Source of the DNA: Rosa chinensis
Lineage: Eukaryota; Streptophyta; Magnoliopsida; Rosales; Rosaceae
Assembly (NCBI RefSeq): GCF_002994745.2
Contig: NC_037090.1
Location: 29,246,501-29,310,500 of the forward strand
Length of the DNA: 64,000 nt
Direction of reading: 5' to 3'
The translations under genes were made by a program, and so were the position numbers. Shown one piece after another: positions 49,464 to 61,510 of the stretch. How positions within the stretch are numbered: the first letter of the stretch is position 1; every line of letters starts with the position of its first letter. The notes below the pieces were generated by a model that made no database searches, was not told the origin of the DNA, and saw only the letters and a list, made by a program, of their open reading frames with translations.

Positions 49464-51717
49464 ATGGTTCACAAGGCCTGTGCTGCTTGCATGATGATTC
49501 TCTTCACCCTATTGCCACTGTTCTCAACCAATATGGTCTTCGTTGAAGGTTCCCGAATTCTAAGTGGCAGTTAAGCTCTCTCCCTTTCATTTTCTACTTT
49601 TCTTCCATCTATACAATAATTAAGATATATGTGTAATATTCAGCTTTAACAGGGATCGATAACATGAATCACACATGATTTTATTTGAATATAAAACATG
49701 CATATAAGCACAGGTGTATCTACTCCAGTAACCCAAATTTCCCTTTTTTTTTTTTTTTTTTTGAATACGTATAATTGGTTTTTTCTTAATTGATTATCAA
49801 TGAACAGACTGAACAGCATAGTTGGTAACTCAAAGTAACAAATGATTAGTTCAATCCAATAATACTGCATCTACGCATTTACAAAGTACTACTAACTCGA
49901 CTTAATCTGGTACAACACCACATAATGCAATTGTAGTCGAACAATGGACTACAACATTATCTAATTCAAATAGTACAGTCCAATCTGGTATACCCAATGA
50001 CCCAAATTTCCCTTATATTTATATGATATAGGTGCTACCTCTTCATAAAACCCTTTTTGGTTCAAGAAAAAAAATAAAAAATATAAAAAATAAAAAAATC
50101 TTAGATTAGCCCACCTCAAATTTGCATCCTAGATCCGCAGCTACATGTAAAATAAGTAATATGCGATCTCTAAGCATGATAGATAGATAGATAGTGCAAA
50201 GAAACTGATGGATCACTTTCAATATACTCATGACTACTGGGGATTTCTAAAAAACAGAGGAAGAGATTGGAATAATCTGTTTGAATTAGATAATTGCTTT
50301 ACAGTACAATGCCTAGTTTTATCCAAAGATTATATTCTATCGAAGGTAAGAACTAAATGTTTGATTTACAGACTATATGGGATTGAAAGCAGATACAATA
50401 AACTGATAACAATCAGTAAGTCAATACTCTTTGATTTAGGATCTGCCATTTTTTTTTTTTGAAACAATGGTTCATTGCGTTAGATGACCAGCCAAAAAGC
50501 CAGAGTCTAACATACACTTGAAGACAGAAAAATGGCGGGGTAACAACCACGCTCCTATCTAAGTAATGTAAACTCATTACAAGTCAATTTTGAGCCCGCT
50601 CTGTAAGCGAACCCATAAACAAAGAACAACTCCATGTCTTCTAGGGCAAAATCAATTACTAGCATCCCCATTAGCCAGGCGCGCAATTGCGGTACCAACA
50701 GAGAGCCACTTCCTAACAAACAAATAGGAGCAATTCCTTATCCATAAGCCGCTTGAAAAAATGTTAATCTTATTCCAGATAATTACCAACTCTTGAAGAA
50801 GTCATGATCCGCAAATGATTGGTCCTTGACCATATATTAGCCCAACTGCCCAAGAAAGTCCACCTCTTAGGCCAGGCCCATCCTCACCACTAAGTGATAA
50901 AAGAGGGTGGCAAGTCACCCTCCCTTCTAGCCCACCACATAGGGCCCAACAACTCAAGCTTGAGCCCAGGCCCAAAGACCCAAGTCCAAACCTGAGCAAA
51001 GTGAGCAGAAACCCTAGAATACATCTGCCCATCCATCACCGCCGCCGTCGCCGCCGCCACCAAGTTTTCCGGCGGTCGACCAGTCCAGCACTGCATCCCC
51101 GTCAAGCTACAGATCAGTAACCTCCCTTGCAGCCGGTAGTAGAATCTAGCAAGAACCCAGAGAATTCCCTGCCAAGACCGGCCGGAATTCGGATGCCGAC
51201 CCGCCCTGGTCCTCTTCGCCCAACGAAACAGCGTCACCAAAACCGGCCCCCTCTGCTCGCCCGGCGTTAGGATCTGCCACAGCCTCCTAACTGAACTCTC
51301 TGCAATTTTCGCCGACGATCTCCGAACACCACAGTGACCAAACTTGTCGCACTCAAAAGCTTGCCGGCGCACAACCACGACGCATACCCTATGACGAAGC
51401 GACACCACTGCTAGACCTGACACCACGACCACAACGCCGCCGGTCTCTTTGCTCAACGGTAGGGTTTGCGTTGCTTGATGAAAGAGAACTTTTCTATGAT
51501 TTAGGATCTGCCATTGATTCACAAAGTTTCGTGTAATAAATACATTACTGTATCACTGAAGAATTTTGTTTTCCAAATTGCAGAAATGACTAAGTGTCGG
51601 TTAGATTCCTTGGATATTATAAAGGCAAAGCTACAAAAGGGGGCTGTTCCAGCATCACGGCCAGTTCCAACAATCCACGTACCAGTTCCAGGAGCCATAC
51701 CAGGAGGTCAAGGTTGA
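49464..51717 (+). CDS. small secreted peptide precursor, gene B (two exons, 79 aa)
   Basis: Exon 1, 49464-49569, codes for a signal-peptide-like start ('MVHKACAACMMILFTLLPLF') and a short linker. Intron 49570-51583 has GT-AG ends, with TTGCAG at the acceptor. Exon 2, 51584-51717, encodes a basic stretch and a Pro/Val-rich C-terminus ('VPTIHVPVPGAIPGGQG') followed by TGA. The join is phase 1 and the total is 79 residues plus stop. Gene A has an exon 2 of the same 134-nt length and a similar VPVP..P..G end, so selection may have kept this frame. The shape (signal peptide, variable middle, short conserved C-terminus) is that of plant signalling-peptide precursors. I cannot assign it to CLE, CEP, PIP or IDA; the KG.VP.S.P spacing recalls IDA-like peptides only faintly. 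Function is unknown. Confidence 0.68.
50451..51496 (-). mobile_element. non-autonomous LINE-type retroposon in the intron of gene B
   Basis: Bounded by a perfect 19-bp TSD, TGATTTAGGATCTGCCATT (50432-50450 and 51497-51515). A T run at the left end shows a minus-strand element with poly-A. The 3' end just before the poly-A (..ATCTAACGCAATGAACC..) resembles that of the LINE derivative at 33220-34945. The minus-strand frame 50890-51522 (210 codons) has no domain I recognise and no polymerase motif. It accounts for half of the 2-kb intron. Confidence 0.88.
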
Positions 51718-51954
51718 AATATTTGATTTGGTTGATGAAAATTGATTAACGATCTGAAGGCCTCTGTTCAGTTATTACTTTGTTGTATCCTCTGTTTTTG
51801 TTTCTTTTCTTCTGTTTTCTTCTTGCTAGTGGCTTCCTTGTTGGCTTGTTCTGGGAAGCCTCTGTTTGTTTTCTTGTTTCTCTGTTTCTATGAAAGTTCT
51901 CTTCAGCCAAAAAAAAAAAAAGAAAGCAACAATGCTAGCTATTATATATAGTTC

Positions 51955-52505
51955 TTGATATTATTAACTCTCATAAAAATATTTCAAACCTTTGGAGTAA
52001 GAAGAACTTGTACGTACTGCACGCATTTATCAATTTCAGTCCCATCTCCTTCAATTATTAACACAATCAGACGAACCATGCATGATTATGCATGGAATAC
52101 AGCTCAACTGGAATGGAATTACAAATACTTGAAAGGATGACCAAATTTTTTTATTTTTTTTGAGAATGAAAGGATGACCAAATTAGTTTATATATTTTCG
52201 TGGAAATTGGGAGTTGCGGATTATATAAATGGATGGTTAGATTATATTAAATACACTCTTAGGTTATTAATAAAAATATTAATTATAAATATCAATGGTT
52301 GAGATCATCTTATAAGTGTTGGGTCATTTGCACCGTTGGTGCATAGAATAATTTTCAATATATATATAGACCAAAAAGGAAATCAGGACTTGGCCGGTTA
52401 ATTCTAGATGGCCTGGGAATTACAAAAGAAATTCGCGTGGAGTTTATTGTTCCGCAATAAATGGGCAAAGACCTTTGGCTCTGGCATGAACTAGGTTTTT
52501 GCTTA
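51955..52505 (+). repeat. third copy of the peptide-gene upstream region, no gene attached
   Basis: Similar in order to 41740-42050, as far as GGCATGAACTAGGTTTT (52484-52500). Where gene A has its promoter and ATG, this copy runs into the MITE at 52515. It contains the other MITE copy at 52223-52354. It looks like the front end of a lost third gene. Confidence 0.7.
52223..52354 (+). mobile_element. MITE copy 1 of an inverted pair
   Basis: ATAAATGGATGGTTAGATT...GGTGCATAGAATAATTT. It matches the reverse complement of 52515-52648 along its whole length. Confidence 0.75.
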
Positions 52506-52514
52506 AATTCATTG

Positions 52515-52648
52515 GAAATTATTCTATGCACCGACGGTGTAAGTGACCCAACCCTTATAAAATAATCTCAACCCTTGATATTTATTATCAACTTTATTTT
52601 TAATAAACAAAAAGTGTATTTAATGCAATCTAACCATTCATTTATGTT
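52515..52648 (-). mobile_element. MITE copy 2 of an inverted pair
   Basis: On the minus strand it reads ATAAATGAATGGTTAGATT...GGTGCATAGAATAATTT, the same family as 52223-52354. About 160 bp of gene-upstream DNA lies between the pair. Confidence 0.75.
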
Positions 52649-53239
52649 GGTGCAAGTGCACGGCGGTGCTCTGAATAATCTCTCGAAATTCATGGTGAAA
52701 TAGCAAAAGGTAGAAGAAAGCTAGCAGGAAATCTAGGAACGAAAGAAAACCGAGGAAGAAGACGATAAACTGATATTTATTTTCTTTAGGTAATTTTACA
52801 AGGGTTAACCAACCATACAGAGTTGGATTACAACTCTCATACTAACTCTTATGTAACTAATCTCTAACAAACTCTACAAATAGTTGACACGTTTTTTGCA
52901 TCTTAACATCCGCTTACGCTGTTTTTTATAGTAATTTATACCTAAACTATTTATTAAAGGACTATATATTGTTTACTATTCTGTGATTTGGATCCGAAAT
53001 TAATTTAGGTCATAGACTTTCAATTTCATTAAAAACACATACTTATCTAACAAGTCACCATCTCATGATTCTGTCAAGTGACACCGTTAAGTTGCTGAAG
53101 TGGCATGCCAACTCAGCATAGGTGGGCCCCAAATTGAAGGCAAAATACCAAAACTAACCCTCACTCTCTTCTAACCCAGATTTGACCAAGTTTAATGTGG
53201 TAGATATGGTAGCAGCGGCCGAGTTTAATCAAGTACTGC
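52649..53239. other. intergenic DNA, nothing recognised
   Basis: AT-rich, with no frame or clear repeat boundary. Confidence 0.5.
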
Positions 53240-53375
53240 ATAATTCCTTTTATATATATATATATATATATTTATAAAGAGGATCAAAGGATTTCACTTT
53301 TACTCTCATGGTGACTCGAACCCAGGACCTAGATCTTAGGTAGTGGGTGCTCTAACTACTGAGAAGAGAAGGCAG
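53240..53375 (-). mobile_element. SINE-like tRNA-related repeat
   Basis: The minus strand has TAGTTAGAGCACCCAC (box-A-like) and, about 35 bp on, GGGTTCGAGTCACC (box-B-like), then a short tail ending in TA repeats. No TSD was found, so the limits are approximate. Confidence 0.5.
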
Positions 53376-53793
53376 GTTATATCATTGTAATGCGACATTG
53401 ACAATTAAAACGGCCTTTCCTTTATAAGTGTTGAGAGCAAAATTTTCTGTTAAAGAGAGCCATCCTTGTCATTAGCTCATGGATTGGGCAGGTCAACGAT
53501 TGACTTCGGATCCATTAGATTGATGGATCGTTTTGATAAGGTTGGTGATTTTTTAACAGCAAAATTGGGATGCGTTGAAACGGCGAGACTTGAATATGAT
53601 AATGAGAGGACTCCAAAACCACCAATAAGCTAACTGAGTTTTTCGCCTCCAAGATTTGATAGAATGATGACAGAGTGACTTATTGGATGAAAAATGATAG
53701 TGTAGGGATTATTATTATTTTTTTTTTTTATGAAATTGAAAGTCTAAGGATTGAATTGATTTCTGACCCAAACCACAAGGTAGTAAACAATAT
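53376..53793. other. intergenic DNA, nothing recognised
   Basis: No coding frame or repeat boundary seen. Confidence 0.5.
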
Positions 53794-53796
53794 TTA

Positions 53797-54693
53797 GGCT
53801 TAGTTTGGCATTACTTTTGGAGCCTGCTTTTGGACCAAAAGCGCTTCTGGTGCAAACTGATGCTGTTTGGTAAACTCCAGAATTTTAGCTTTTAGGCAGA
53901 AGCGCTTCTGCGCGCAGCAGAAAATCAGAAGCTACTGAAAGTAGCTTTTGAAAATGGCTTTTGCGGAAGGCAACTTAAAAAACACGGAGCTATTAATGAT
54001 TATTTTCTCCTCCTTCCTTCTCTATGGTCAGTTCATCATCATGAACTCTCAAAATCATTCAGCAAAGCAGACCCAGACCAATCCCCCATACCTCAAGAGC
54101 TCATCACATCGAATTTGAAACCCAGAAAAACCGTCTCAGAATTCTCATAAAAACAATTAGTGTAAGAGCACAAATAACAAACCAAATTCCACAAACACAT
54201 ACTCAATTTTTTTGCTCTGAAGATGGAGGCTTGTAGCTGAAACATCACTTCAAACACTCCAAGATACAATTAAGTTTTTCAAATCACCGAAGACCCATCA
54301 TTTGAATCTCAAAAACAAAACTACCCATCTCAAAAATTGATGAAATCTTGCAAAATTCAGCTTTCAAAGGCACTCGCCACCATGCTCCTCACCATTTGCA
54401 TGGCATAGACGCCACCTAATTTCTTCTAATCAAAGGATGCAACTGCGAACTGCTGCTCTCCCTCACTGTCAGCAACAGTGCATTTTCTGGGCAACTCAAA
54501 TATCTGATCGCTGATCTGACCCAAGCATCCTATTCCATTGATGACTCCACTTTTGCATGCAATGTTTAGAACTACCAAATCCCAGAATGGCTATAAAAAA
54601 AATCCCAAAATCCCAAGATTTCTGGTTTCTGGGTAGGAAAAAGAATGAATGGGAAGCTGGATGGATGATTGAATGATTTAAAGGAAAAGACGG

Positions 54694-54734
<41 letters not shown>

Positions 54735-55268
54735 AATGGATATGAGCTGTTGGTGCGAAAATTGTGAGGGAAGAAGCAGAAAATGGATGATCTGATGACC
54801 ATTTTTTTTTTGTGGATAGCTGGGGACCCAACGGGCCCAAGGGAATGATCTGATGATCATTAATTGTAAAGGAAAAGCCAAATATATTATTGGCTTAATT
54901 ATTAAAATTAATTTTAAAGATTTTTCAATCACTTATATTACTCTTCTCGTCAAAAAAAAATCACTTATATTACTCTTTTTACGTCTATATATATTCATAA
55001 TTATATAATTAAATATTATTAAATTAAATAAAAATTAAAAAGTTGACATTTTTTGTAAACTCTCATTTTAATAATTATACCCAGTCAAAGCATTTTTGTT
55101 TTGCAATTTACCAAACACCTATAAATTGCTTTTCATTCTCACAGCATTTTTAAAGATAGTTTACCAAACACCTCAGCTGCTTCCTCTCACAGTAAGTTCG
55201 GAAGCACTTCCTCTCACAGCAAGTTCGGAAGTGCTTCCTCTCACAGCACAGCAATCCCAAACTAAGCC
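53797..55268. mobile_element. PIF/Harbinger-like non-autonomous element, 1.47 kb
   Basis: Terminal inverted repeats GGCTTAGTTTGGCATT (left) and GGCTTAGTTTGGGATT (right, other strand) are flanked by the 3-bp TSD TTA (53794-53796, 55269-55271), the target preferred by PIF/Harbinger transposases. The ends carry repeated AAGCGCTTCTG and TTTACCAAACACC motifs. An (AG)n microsatellite lies at about 54698-54731. No transposase frame. Confidence 0.82.
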
Positions 55269-55285
55269 TTAGTCTTTATTAAATC

Positions 55286-55396
55286 ACTTTAACTTAAAAC
55301 ATTTTTTGGGCTCGGTCTGAAAGTTTCGGTCCTGACCCGGGCTCTCCAAATTTTACACAAGGCTCGGCCCGGGTCCGTGTCCATGCCCAGCCCTAG
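55286..55396 (-). mobile_element. hAT-like element end, fragment
   Basis: Read on the minus strand this begins TAGGGCTGGGCATGG and carries CGGGCCGAGCC-type motifs, as hAT subterminal regions do. The other end was not found. Confidence 0.45.
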
Positions 55397-55569
55397 ACTA
55401 CTCTGGTGTTTGGTAAAGTCCCTAACAGCCTGCTTCTGCAGGAAGCCCTGGCTTTTTGAAGGCAAAACTTGAAGCAGCTCTAGGCCTCCTTTTGGAAGCA
55501 GCAGAAGCCGCGCGCTACTGTAGCGAAGGTTTAATGAATTTTTGGAGATAGCAGTGGGTACCCTCATGA

Positions 55570-55710
<141 letters not shown>

Positions 55711-57458
55711 TGATTATGATTTCATGGGGTTTGATTTCGTTTCTTTGTCCTGAAAACCTGAAATCAAATAGTATTTTGAATTAGGTTCGATAAAATTTTG
55801 GGCTTTCTGACTGTATCATGATCTGGGTTGCTGTTTTTTTTTTTTTTTTTCCGATCATATCTGGGTTGCTGTTAAGAGTGATGTGTGTGACTATAGTTTG
55901 ATATCTTGATCTGTGTTGATGATTATATGTGAATATAGTTTCGATTGTATGTCTGATTCTAGTTTTTCTAGTGCAAAGTGTAATTTGATACGGGAAGGAG
56001 CTAATGTATGATGAACAAGAACATAACTGCAGATAGATCAAACAATTGTAACAGTAATAGTGTATGACATTTCAATAGTCTAAACTAAACTGATAGGTTC
56101 TAGAGTACGTAATTGACTTCTCATTGTTGCGAACTTTGCTATTCCTGCATCTAAGGTACAAATGCTTGATCCTTTGTTATTGCTTACATGTTATGTCAAC
56201 TTAATTTGGTGGCAAGGTTGCTGTCATATAGCTATTATCATACCCTTTGTTCATGTTTAATGGTTAGGCAAGTTTATGGTACACTGGCAACATCTGTAGG
56301 CTATGTGTATAAACATTTTCATGTCTCTTTTTTGTAACATTGTCATCAATTCTTTCTTTGATAATTGAAATAATGTTTTTGACATTGATAACTACTATCT
56401 AGGAAGTTGATTCTGATCTGGTTAGCAAGGGATATTGAGTATGAACCTTTGTTTTCCTTTTGCTGTCCAGAGGGCATTCCAGGTTTTATGCTTCTATCCA
56501 GATGTTGTAATTTGGGATTTTTTGTTCACTTTGTGTTGGTACTGAATTTACTCTGGTTTTACTATGCATATGACTTGTACTCTGTAAACTAGAACTTGTA
56601 GTGCAGAAAGCAAAGTGTGTGAGAGATAACAGTCAAAATTCACTAGAACATAACAGAAAAGATAAATTTTAACATTCTCAATCATGAATAAGCCCAAAGT
56701 ATACATCAGAAAAGATATAGACAAATAATATGAGACGCACGGTGCAACACTTACTAGATAATACAAAAGTTCTCCTAGCAATCTTAATAACAACCACAAA
56801 CTCAATTGACATAAAACTGCAGAAATTGTTTTCTACATTGTCTTTGTATTTTTCATGTTTTTTATGAGACATCGAGTTATTTAGCATTACGATTACGAAC
56901 CACATTTAGATTCTTATTATTAATAACTGATTTCAGAACATGGGGAGTGGTGAACCAGTGTGCTGTTGTATAACCTTTGCTAACAATAACTTGCTTAGGA
57001 CACCGTTTCTTTTTGCATGCTCCTGGGACTATGAGGGTGTTAAGATTTGGAATTTGTATTTTTTCTAGTACATAATTATTGAGGCTGAACAGCCTCAGAG
57101 GGAATGTATCTATATGTTTGCGTGTGTATGCAGTGTGATAAAGGATGAACCTCATCAGTCTTTTCAATTACATGGTTGCATTGGAAAGCTGCAGTTAGGT
57201 TTCTTGGAGGGTTTCTGTGTCGTTTTGCATTGTTGTGCTGATGTGATTTGTTCCACCTTGTGCGTATCTTGTTGGTGCTTTCATAAAACTGCGTTACTTG
57301 TAAGTGAAATACTTTGTATTGATCAAAAGAGCCACATCAATCGAAAAAGCAATGACTTAGCTCCTGCGCCTTATGAGTTAGCTCTTGCACTTTGTGTTGC
57401 TTGCAATGCTGTATGTGGTTCTTATAGTTCTGATTGTTGGAATTTCTATTTTTTGTAG

Positions 57459-57518
57459 GCTGCTTGGATTAAAGCTCACCAAGAGGAAAAGAGACAAGCT
57501 GTGGGATTCTCAAGTTAA
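57459..57518 (+). other. exon-like segment after a splice acceptor, unassigned
   Basis: TTTTTTGTAG precedes an open stretch 'AAWIKAHQEEKRQAVGFSS' ending in TAA (57516-57518). It has coding character but no family I recognise, and may be a second captured exon or chance. Confidence 0.3.
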
Positions 57519-58365
57519 ATGAGGGAAGATATGAAGGAGATTAAGTGATAAGAAAGTTTCTGCAATTGATCAACCTAATGATCAATGTGAATTTTTTTTG
57601 TGTTTCTTTTGTATTGTTACAGGAGAATACTTCGTGTATAAAAGTCAATTCAGTTGATTGGATTGGATTCCTGAATTTAAAGCCATCATAGTCAAACTGA
57701 TTGACAGGTTTTCTCCTATTGAAATATTTTTCGTATCCAATCTTTCAAGTTCAGTTGATTAAATTGAATATTTTACCTACTAGAAATTCCCATTACGTTA
57801 ACAATATGGTAATATTTAAAATTGTTCAATATTAATTATATAATCACCATGATTTATAAAAATTGATAGTTAAAAATAATTTATAATGAAGATTTAAAAT
57901 AACAAATTGAACTATATTATATTACCAAACAATTAAGGAAAGAAATTCTTTCATGTCCAAGTTGGTCATTTTACTAACTCACAGCATTTTTAGTTTTAAG
58001 TTTACCAAACACTTTGTCATTGTTACTCACAACACTTATAAAAATTCTTTGCTTTTCAGCCACTTATTTTCAGAAATAAGCAAAAGCTAACTTTTCTAAA
58101 AGCACATCCGTATCAAACTCATCCTAAAAACAAGTGCCACAGTTCTGGCTGAGGTTACTTCAAAGGATAGCAAAAGAACTTCCCCCAATTTGAAAGACAG
58201 CCAATCAAATTGGGACGAAGAAAGTCACTACTACTAAGTGGGTGCAAATTCTTACTAGAAAACTCAAGTTCAAATGAAATGAAATGATCAAACTAATTAG
58301 TACATGATTGTGCTCAAACAAGAGCATCTTATTTATGCCATACTCACAGGCCACAATTCAGATAA

Positions 58366-61300
58366 TTAACTAATGAGTTGCGAAAATGTAATCTCTGGTT
58401 GTCCCAAGGAACTTGCAGGGTGGGATGATAAGACCTGAGAAACCTTGTGCATTGTTGGCCTGGATTGTGGATGGGGATGTTTGCATGCAATTGCTAGGCT
58501 TGCAATGGTTACCAATTCATCCTGAACATAAGGTGTGGGAGCGGGGAGGCGTTGGTCCAATACATCCTTCAGCAATTTGTCTCCATTGGCAGGTGAAGTC
58601 GAAAAAGAAGAGATGACTTCACCCAGCTGCTTCCCCATTATCACTTCCAATGCTAGCACCCCAAAGCTATAAACATCGCATTTCTCAGTTACCTTCATTG
58701 TGTAAGCTAGCTCTGCCAAATACATAATGTACGTCTATATATAAGAATGTATATATAGGCTAAAGTACAAAATTTAGGAAACATGTGTTAACTAGTTTAC
58801 CTGGTGCTATATATCCATATGTGCCTGCACGGGCAGTCCAATTCAATGAGTCTGCATTTAGAAGCTTAGCGGTGCCAAAGTCTGAAACACAAGGCTCATA
58901 TTCGTAATTGAGCAAAATGTTGTTGCTTGATATGTCTCGATGCACTATAGGTGGTGAGCAGTCATGATGCATATAAGACAGGGCATGAGCTACACCTTTC
59001 ACAATCCTCACCCTTGTGCTCCAGTCTAGCTTTTGAGCTTCATATTCATTGCTCAAGGTTGAACCCAAGCTACCTTTTTCTAGGTAGTCATAGACCAAAA
59101 ATGAGTGATTGGCGTGTGAACAGAAACCACGAAGTTTCACAATGTTCCGGTGCCGTATTTCTATTAGTGCCCTTATTTCGTTAAGGAATTCCTTCCGAGA
59201 CGACTCCTCGCCATCAAGTATTGGGTGGAGTTTCTTCACTGCAACTATACTGCCTGATAGCAGCTCTGCCTTGTAGACACTTCCGGATCTTCCCTTTCCA
59301 AGGCAATATAGAGCATCAAAATCATTGGTTGCGTTGATGATTTCATCATACATTCTTCTTCCATCAAATTCAAATATGGAAAAAACTTCTCTATGCTCCA
59401 CATTGCTCTGCTTTGTATCCTGCTCTTTATTTCTTCTTTTTGTAACCAAGGCAATTCCAAGGAAGGCAAGTAAAAGTAAAATTGTCCCCAAAACAGGGAA
59501 AATAATTATAAACATGAGTCTTCGATCCTTTTTTGTGGTATGCTTATTTTCCATGGAGGGGCAGGGTTGAAGTCCTGCAATAATGCCACACAATCCTTCA
59601 TTGCCTTCCAAAGGAGCATCTTGAAATGCTTTGTTGTTGGGGACCGGACCCTGCAACTGGTTGTAGGATATGTCAATTTGAACCCAGCTATGCATTTGTT
59701 CAAAATTTTTGGGTATGGAACCAGAAAGTTTATTGTGGGAAAGATTCAGAATCTCCAAGCTTTGCATTTGGCTCATTTCTGATGGTATTTGATCCTCAAG
59801 TGAATTATGACTCAAGTCTAGCTGGGACAAGTGGACTAATTTCCCCAATTGAAATGGAATTTCTTGGCTGAATTTGTTGTTGCTCAAATTCAAGTAGTGT
59901 ACTTGAGAAAAGTCACCTAAAATGCTTGGAATTGACCCATCGAATTTGTTGGTTGACAGGTCAAGATATTCAAGATCCTTTAATGAATCTAATTCTGAAG
60001 GTATGTGACCCGAAAGTTGATTACCATTCAAATTCAGACTCAGCAAAGAAGTCAATCTCCCGATCTCATTTGGAATCACCCCAACTAAACCATTTGAAGA
60101 AAGATCGAGTGCTTGAATTTGGGTTGCATTGCCGATCTCAGGTGGGAGGCTGCCAGTCAGGTTGTTTCCTGCAATTCGTAGGGTTGCCAACTGAGGACAA
60201 AGCCCCCACATGGGTGAGATTTCACCGTAGAAGTTGTTGTGGCTAAGGTCTATAGTGTGAAGATTTGGATAGGCACCAAATTCTTCAGATATATTGCCTG
60301 TCAAATGGTTATCTTGAAGGGAGACTCTTATTAAACTCTTGCACATTTTCATGCTTTTGGGTATTGGACCCGTCAATTGGTTGATTTTTGCAGTAAAGTT
60401 TTTCAGTGATCCACCACGGCAAATATTTTGGGGTAAATGACCAGAAAGTTGGTTACTATCCAACTCGAGTATAGTCAACTTCATGAGATTTCCTATCTCT
60501 TGTGGGATGGAGCCAGAAAGTTGATTATCACGGACGAATAAGGAAACTAAGTTACTCAAGCCACCAATTGAAGGGGGAATGGAACCATTCAGTTGATTCT
60601 CACCCAACGCTAGGTCCACAATTGATTTCAAGTTCCCAATCTGTTCCGGAATAGATCCAGATAGGTTATTTTGGTAGAGATAGAGACTGGTAAGGTTTGT
60701 CAGATCACCTAAAGATGATGGGATTGAGCCAGAAAGTTGATTTCTATGTAGAGCCAAAGAAATCAGGTTGCTCAAATTTCCTAAAGAAGTGGGTACAGAA
60801 CCAGAAAGTTGATTTTCATGGAGATACAATGAAGTCAGGTTCTTCAAATTACCCAAAGAAACCGGGATCATACCTTCTAGACTGTTGTCACTCAGAGCAA
60901 GCTCAGAAAGAAACGTAAGTTGACTTATCTCGTGAGGAATTAAACCATTTAACTGGTTGTCATTTAGGTGCAGGACCTCAAGATTTGTTAGAAGACCAAT
61001 TTCTGATGGGATTTGCCCAGACAACTGGTTAACAGACAGATCAAGATAGATGAGTTTTGAGAGGGAACTAATCTGAGGTGGGATGCCATCACGGAGTTCA
61101 TTCACGCTGAGATCAAGATATTTAAGATTTGGGAAGGACAAGAATGATAATTCATGAAGCGTACCTTGAATACCGGAATTGGTGAGGTTTATCCTGTTGA
61201 CACTTCCAGCAGTGTTGCATGAAATGCCTGTCCAAACATTGCATGGACTTGCATTTGCTTTTGGATTGGTGGAATTACTGGGAGAGTAAGTCCATGAGGT

Positions 61301-61510
61301 CAGATTATTTTGGGTTTGGTTTTGAAAACTGGCTTTCCATTTTAGAAGAGCCTCTGCTTCATTAGAACTAGCTGAAGCAAAAGCATTGTTTGGTGATGAA
61401 ACCAGCTGAGCATACATGATAACGCAAGCTAGAAAGCAAGCTTCACCATAAAAAGTTGATGTGCTCATGGTTTTGAATTTATTGGCTGTATGAAACGTTT
61501 TAGTACTCAA
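58366..61510 (-). CDS. LRR receptor-like kinase, MIK2-like (1018 aa, two exons)
   Basis: Exon 1, 61510-58801, and exon 2, 58712-58366, are joined across an 88-bp GT-AG intron (58713-58800) in phase 1. The join completes kinase subdomain VIII (GTYGYIAPE). Order: signal peptide (the ATG at codon 15 may be the real start), LRR N-cap with '[13 protein letters not shown]' (about 50-95), about 21-22 plant-type leucine-rich repeats with the LSGSIP pattern (about 100-630), a membrane span (about 666-689), and a Ser/Thr kinase. Key residues are present: glycine loop GKGRSG at 738-743, Lys 759 (VAVK), HRD with Asp 859, DFG with Asp 877. It should be an active RD kinase at the plasma membrane that binds an extracellular ligand, probably a peptide. 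Repeat pattern and length fit the MIK2 (MDIS1-interacting) group. A fragment of a paralogue lies at 62250-62425. No stop or frameshift was found. Confidence 0.92.

Noticed and set aside
50890..51522. 210-codon minus-strand protein
   Set aside because: Lies almost wholly in the retroposon, crosses its TSD edge, and has no domain or homologue I recognise.
51961..52140. 61-codon frame 51955-52140
   Set aside because: Falls in the duplicated upstream region of the peptide genes and is not open in the other copy.
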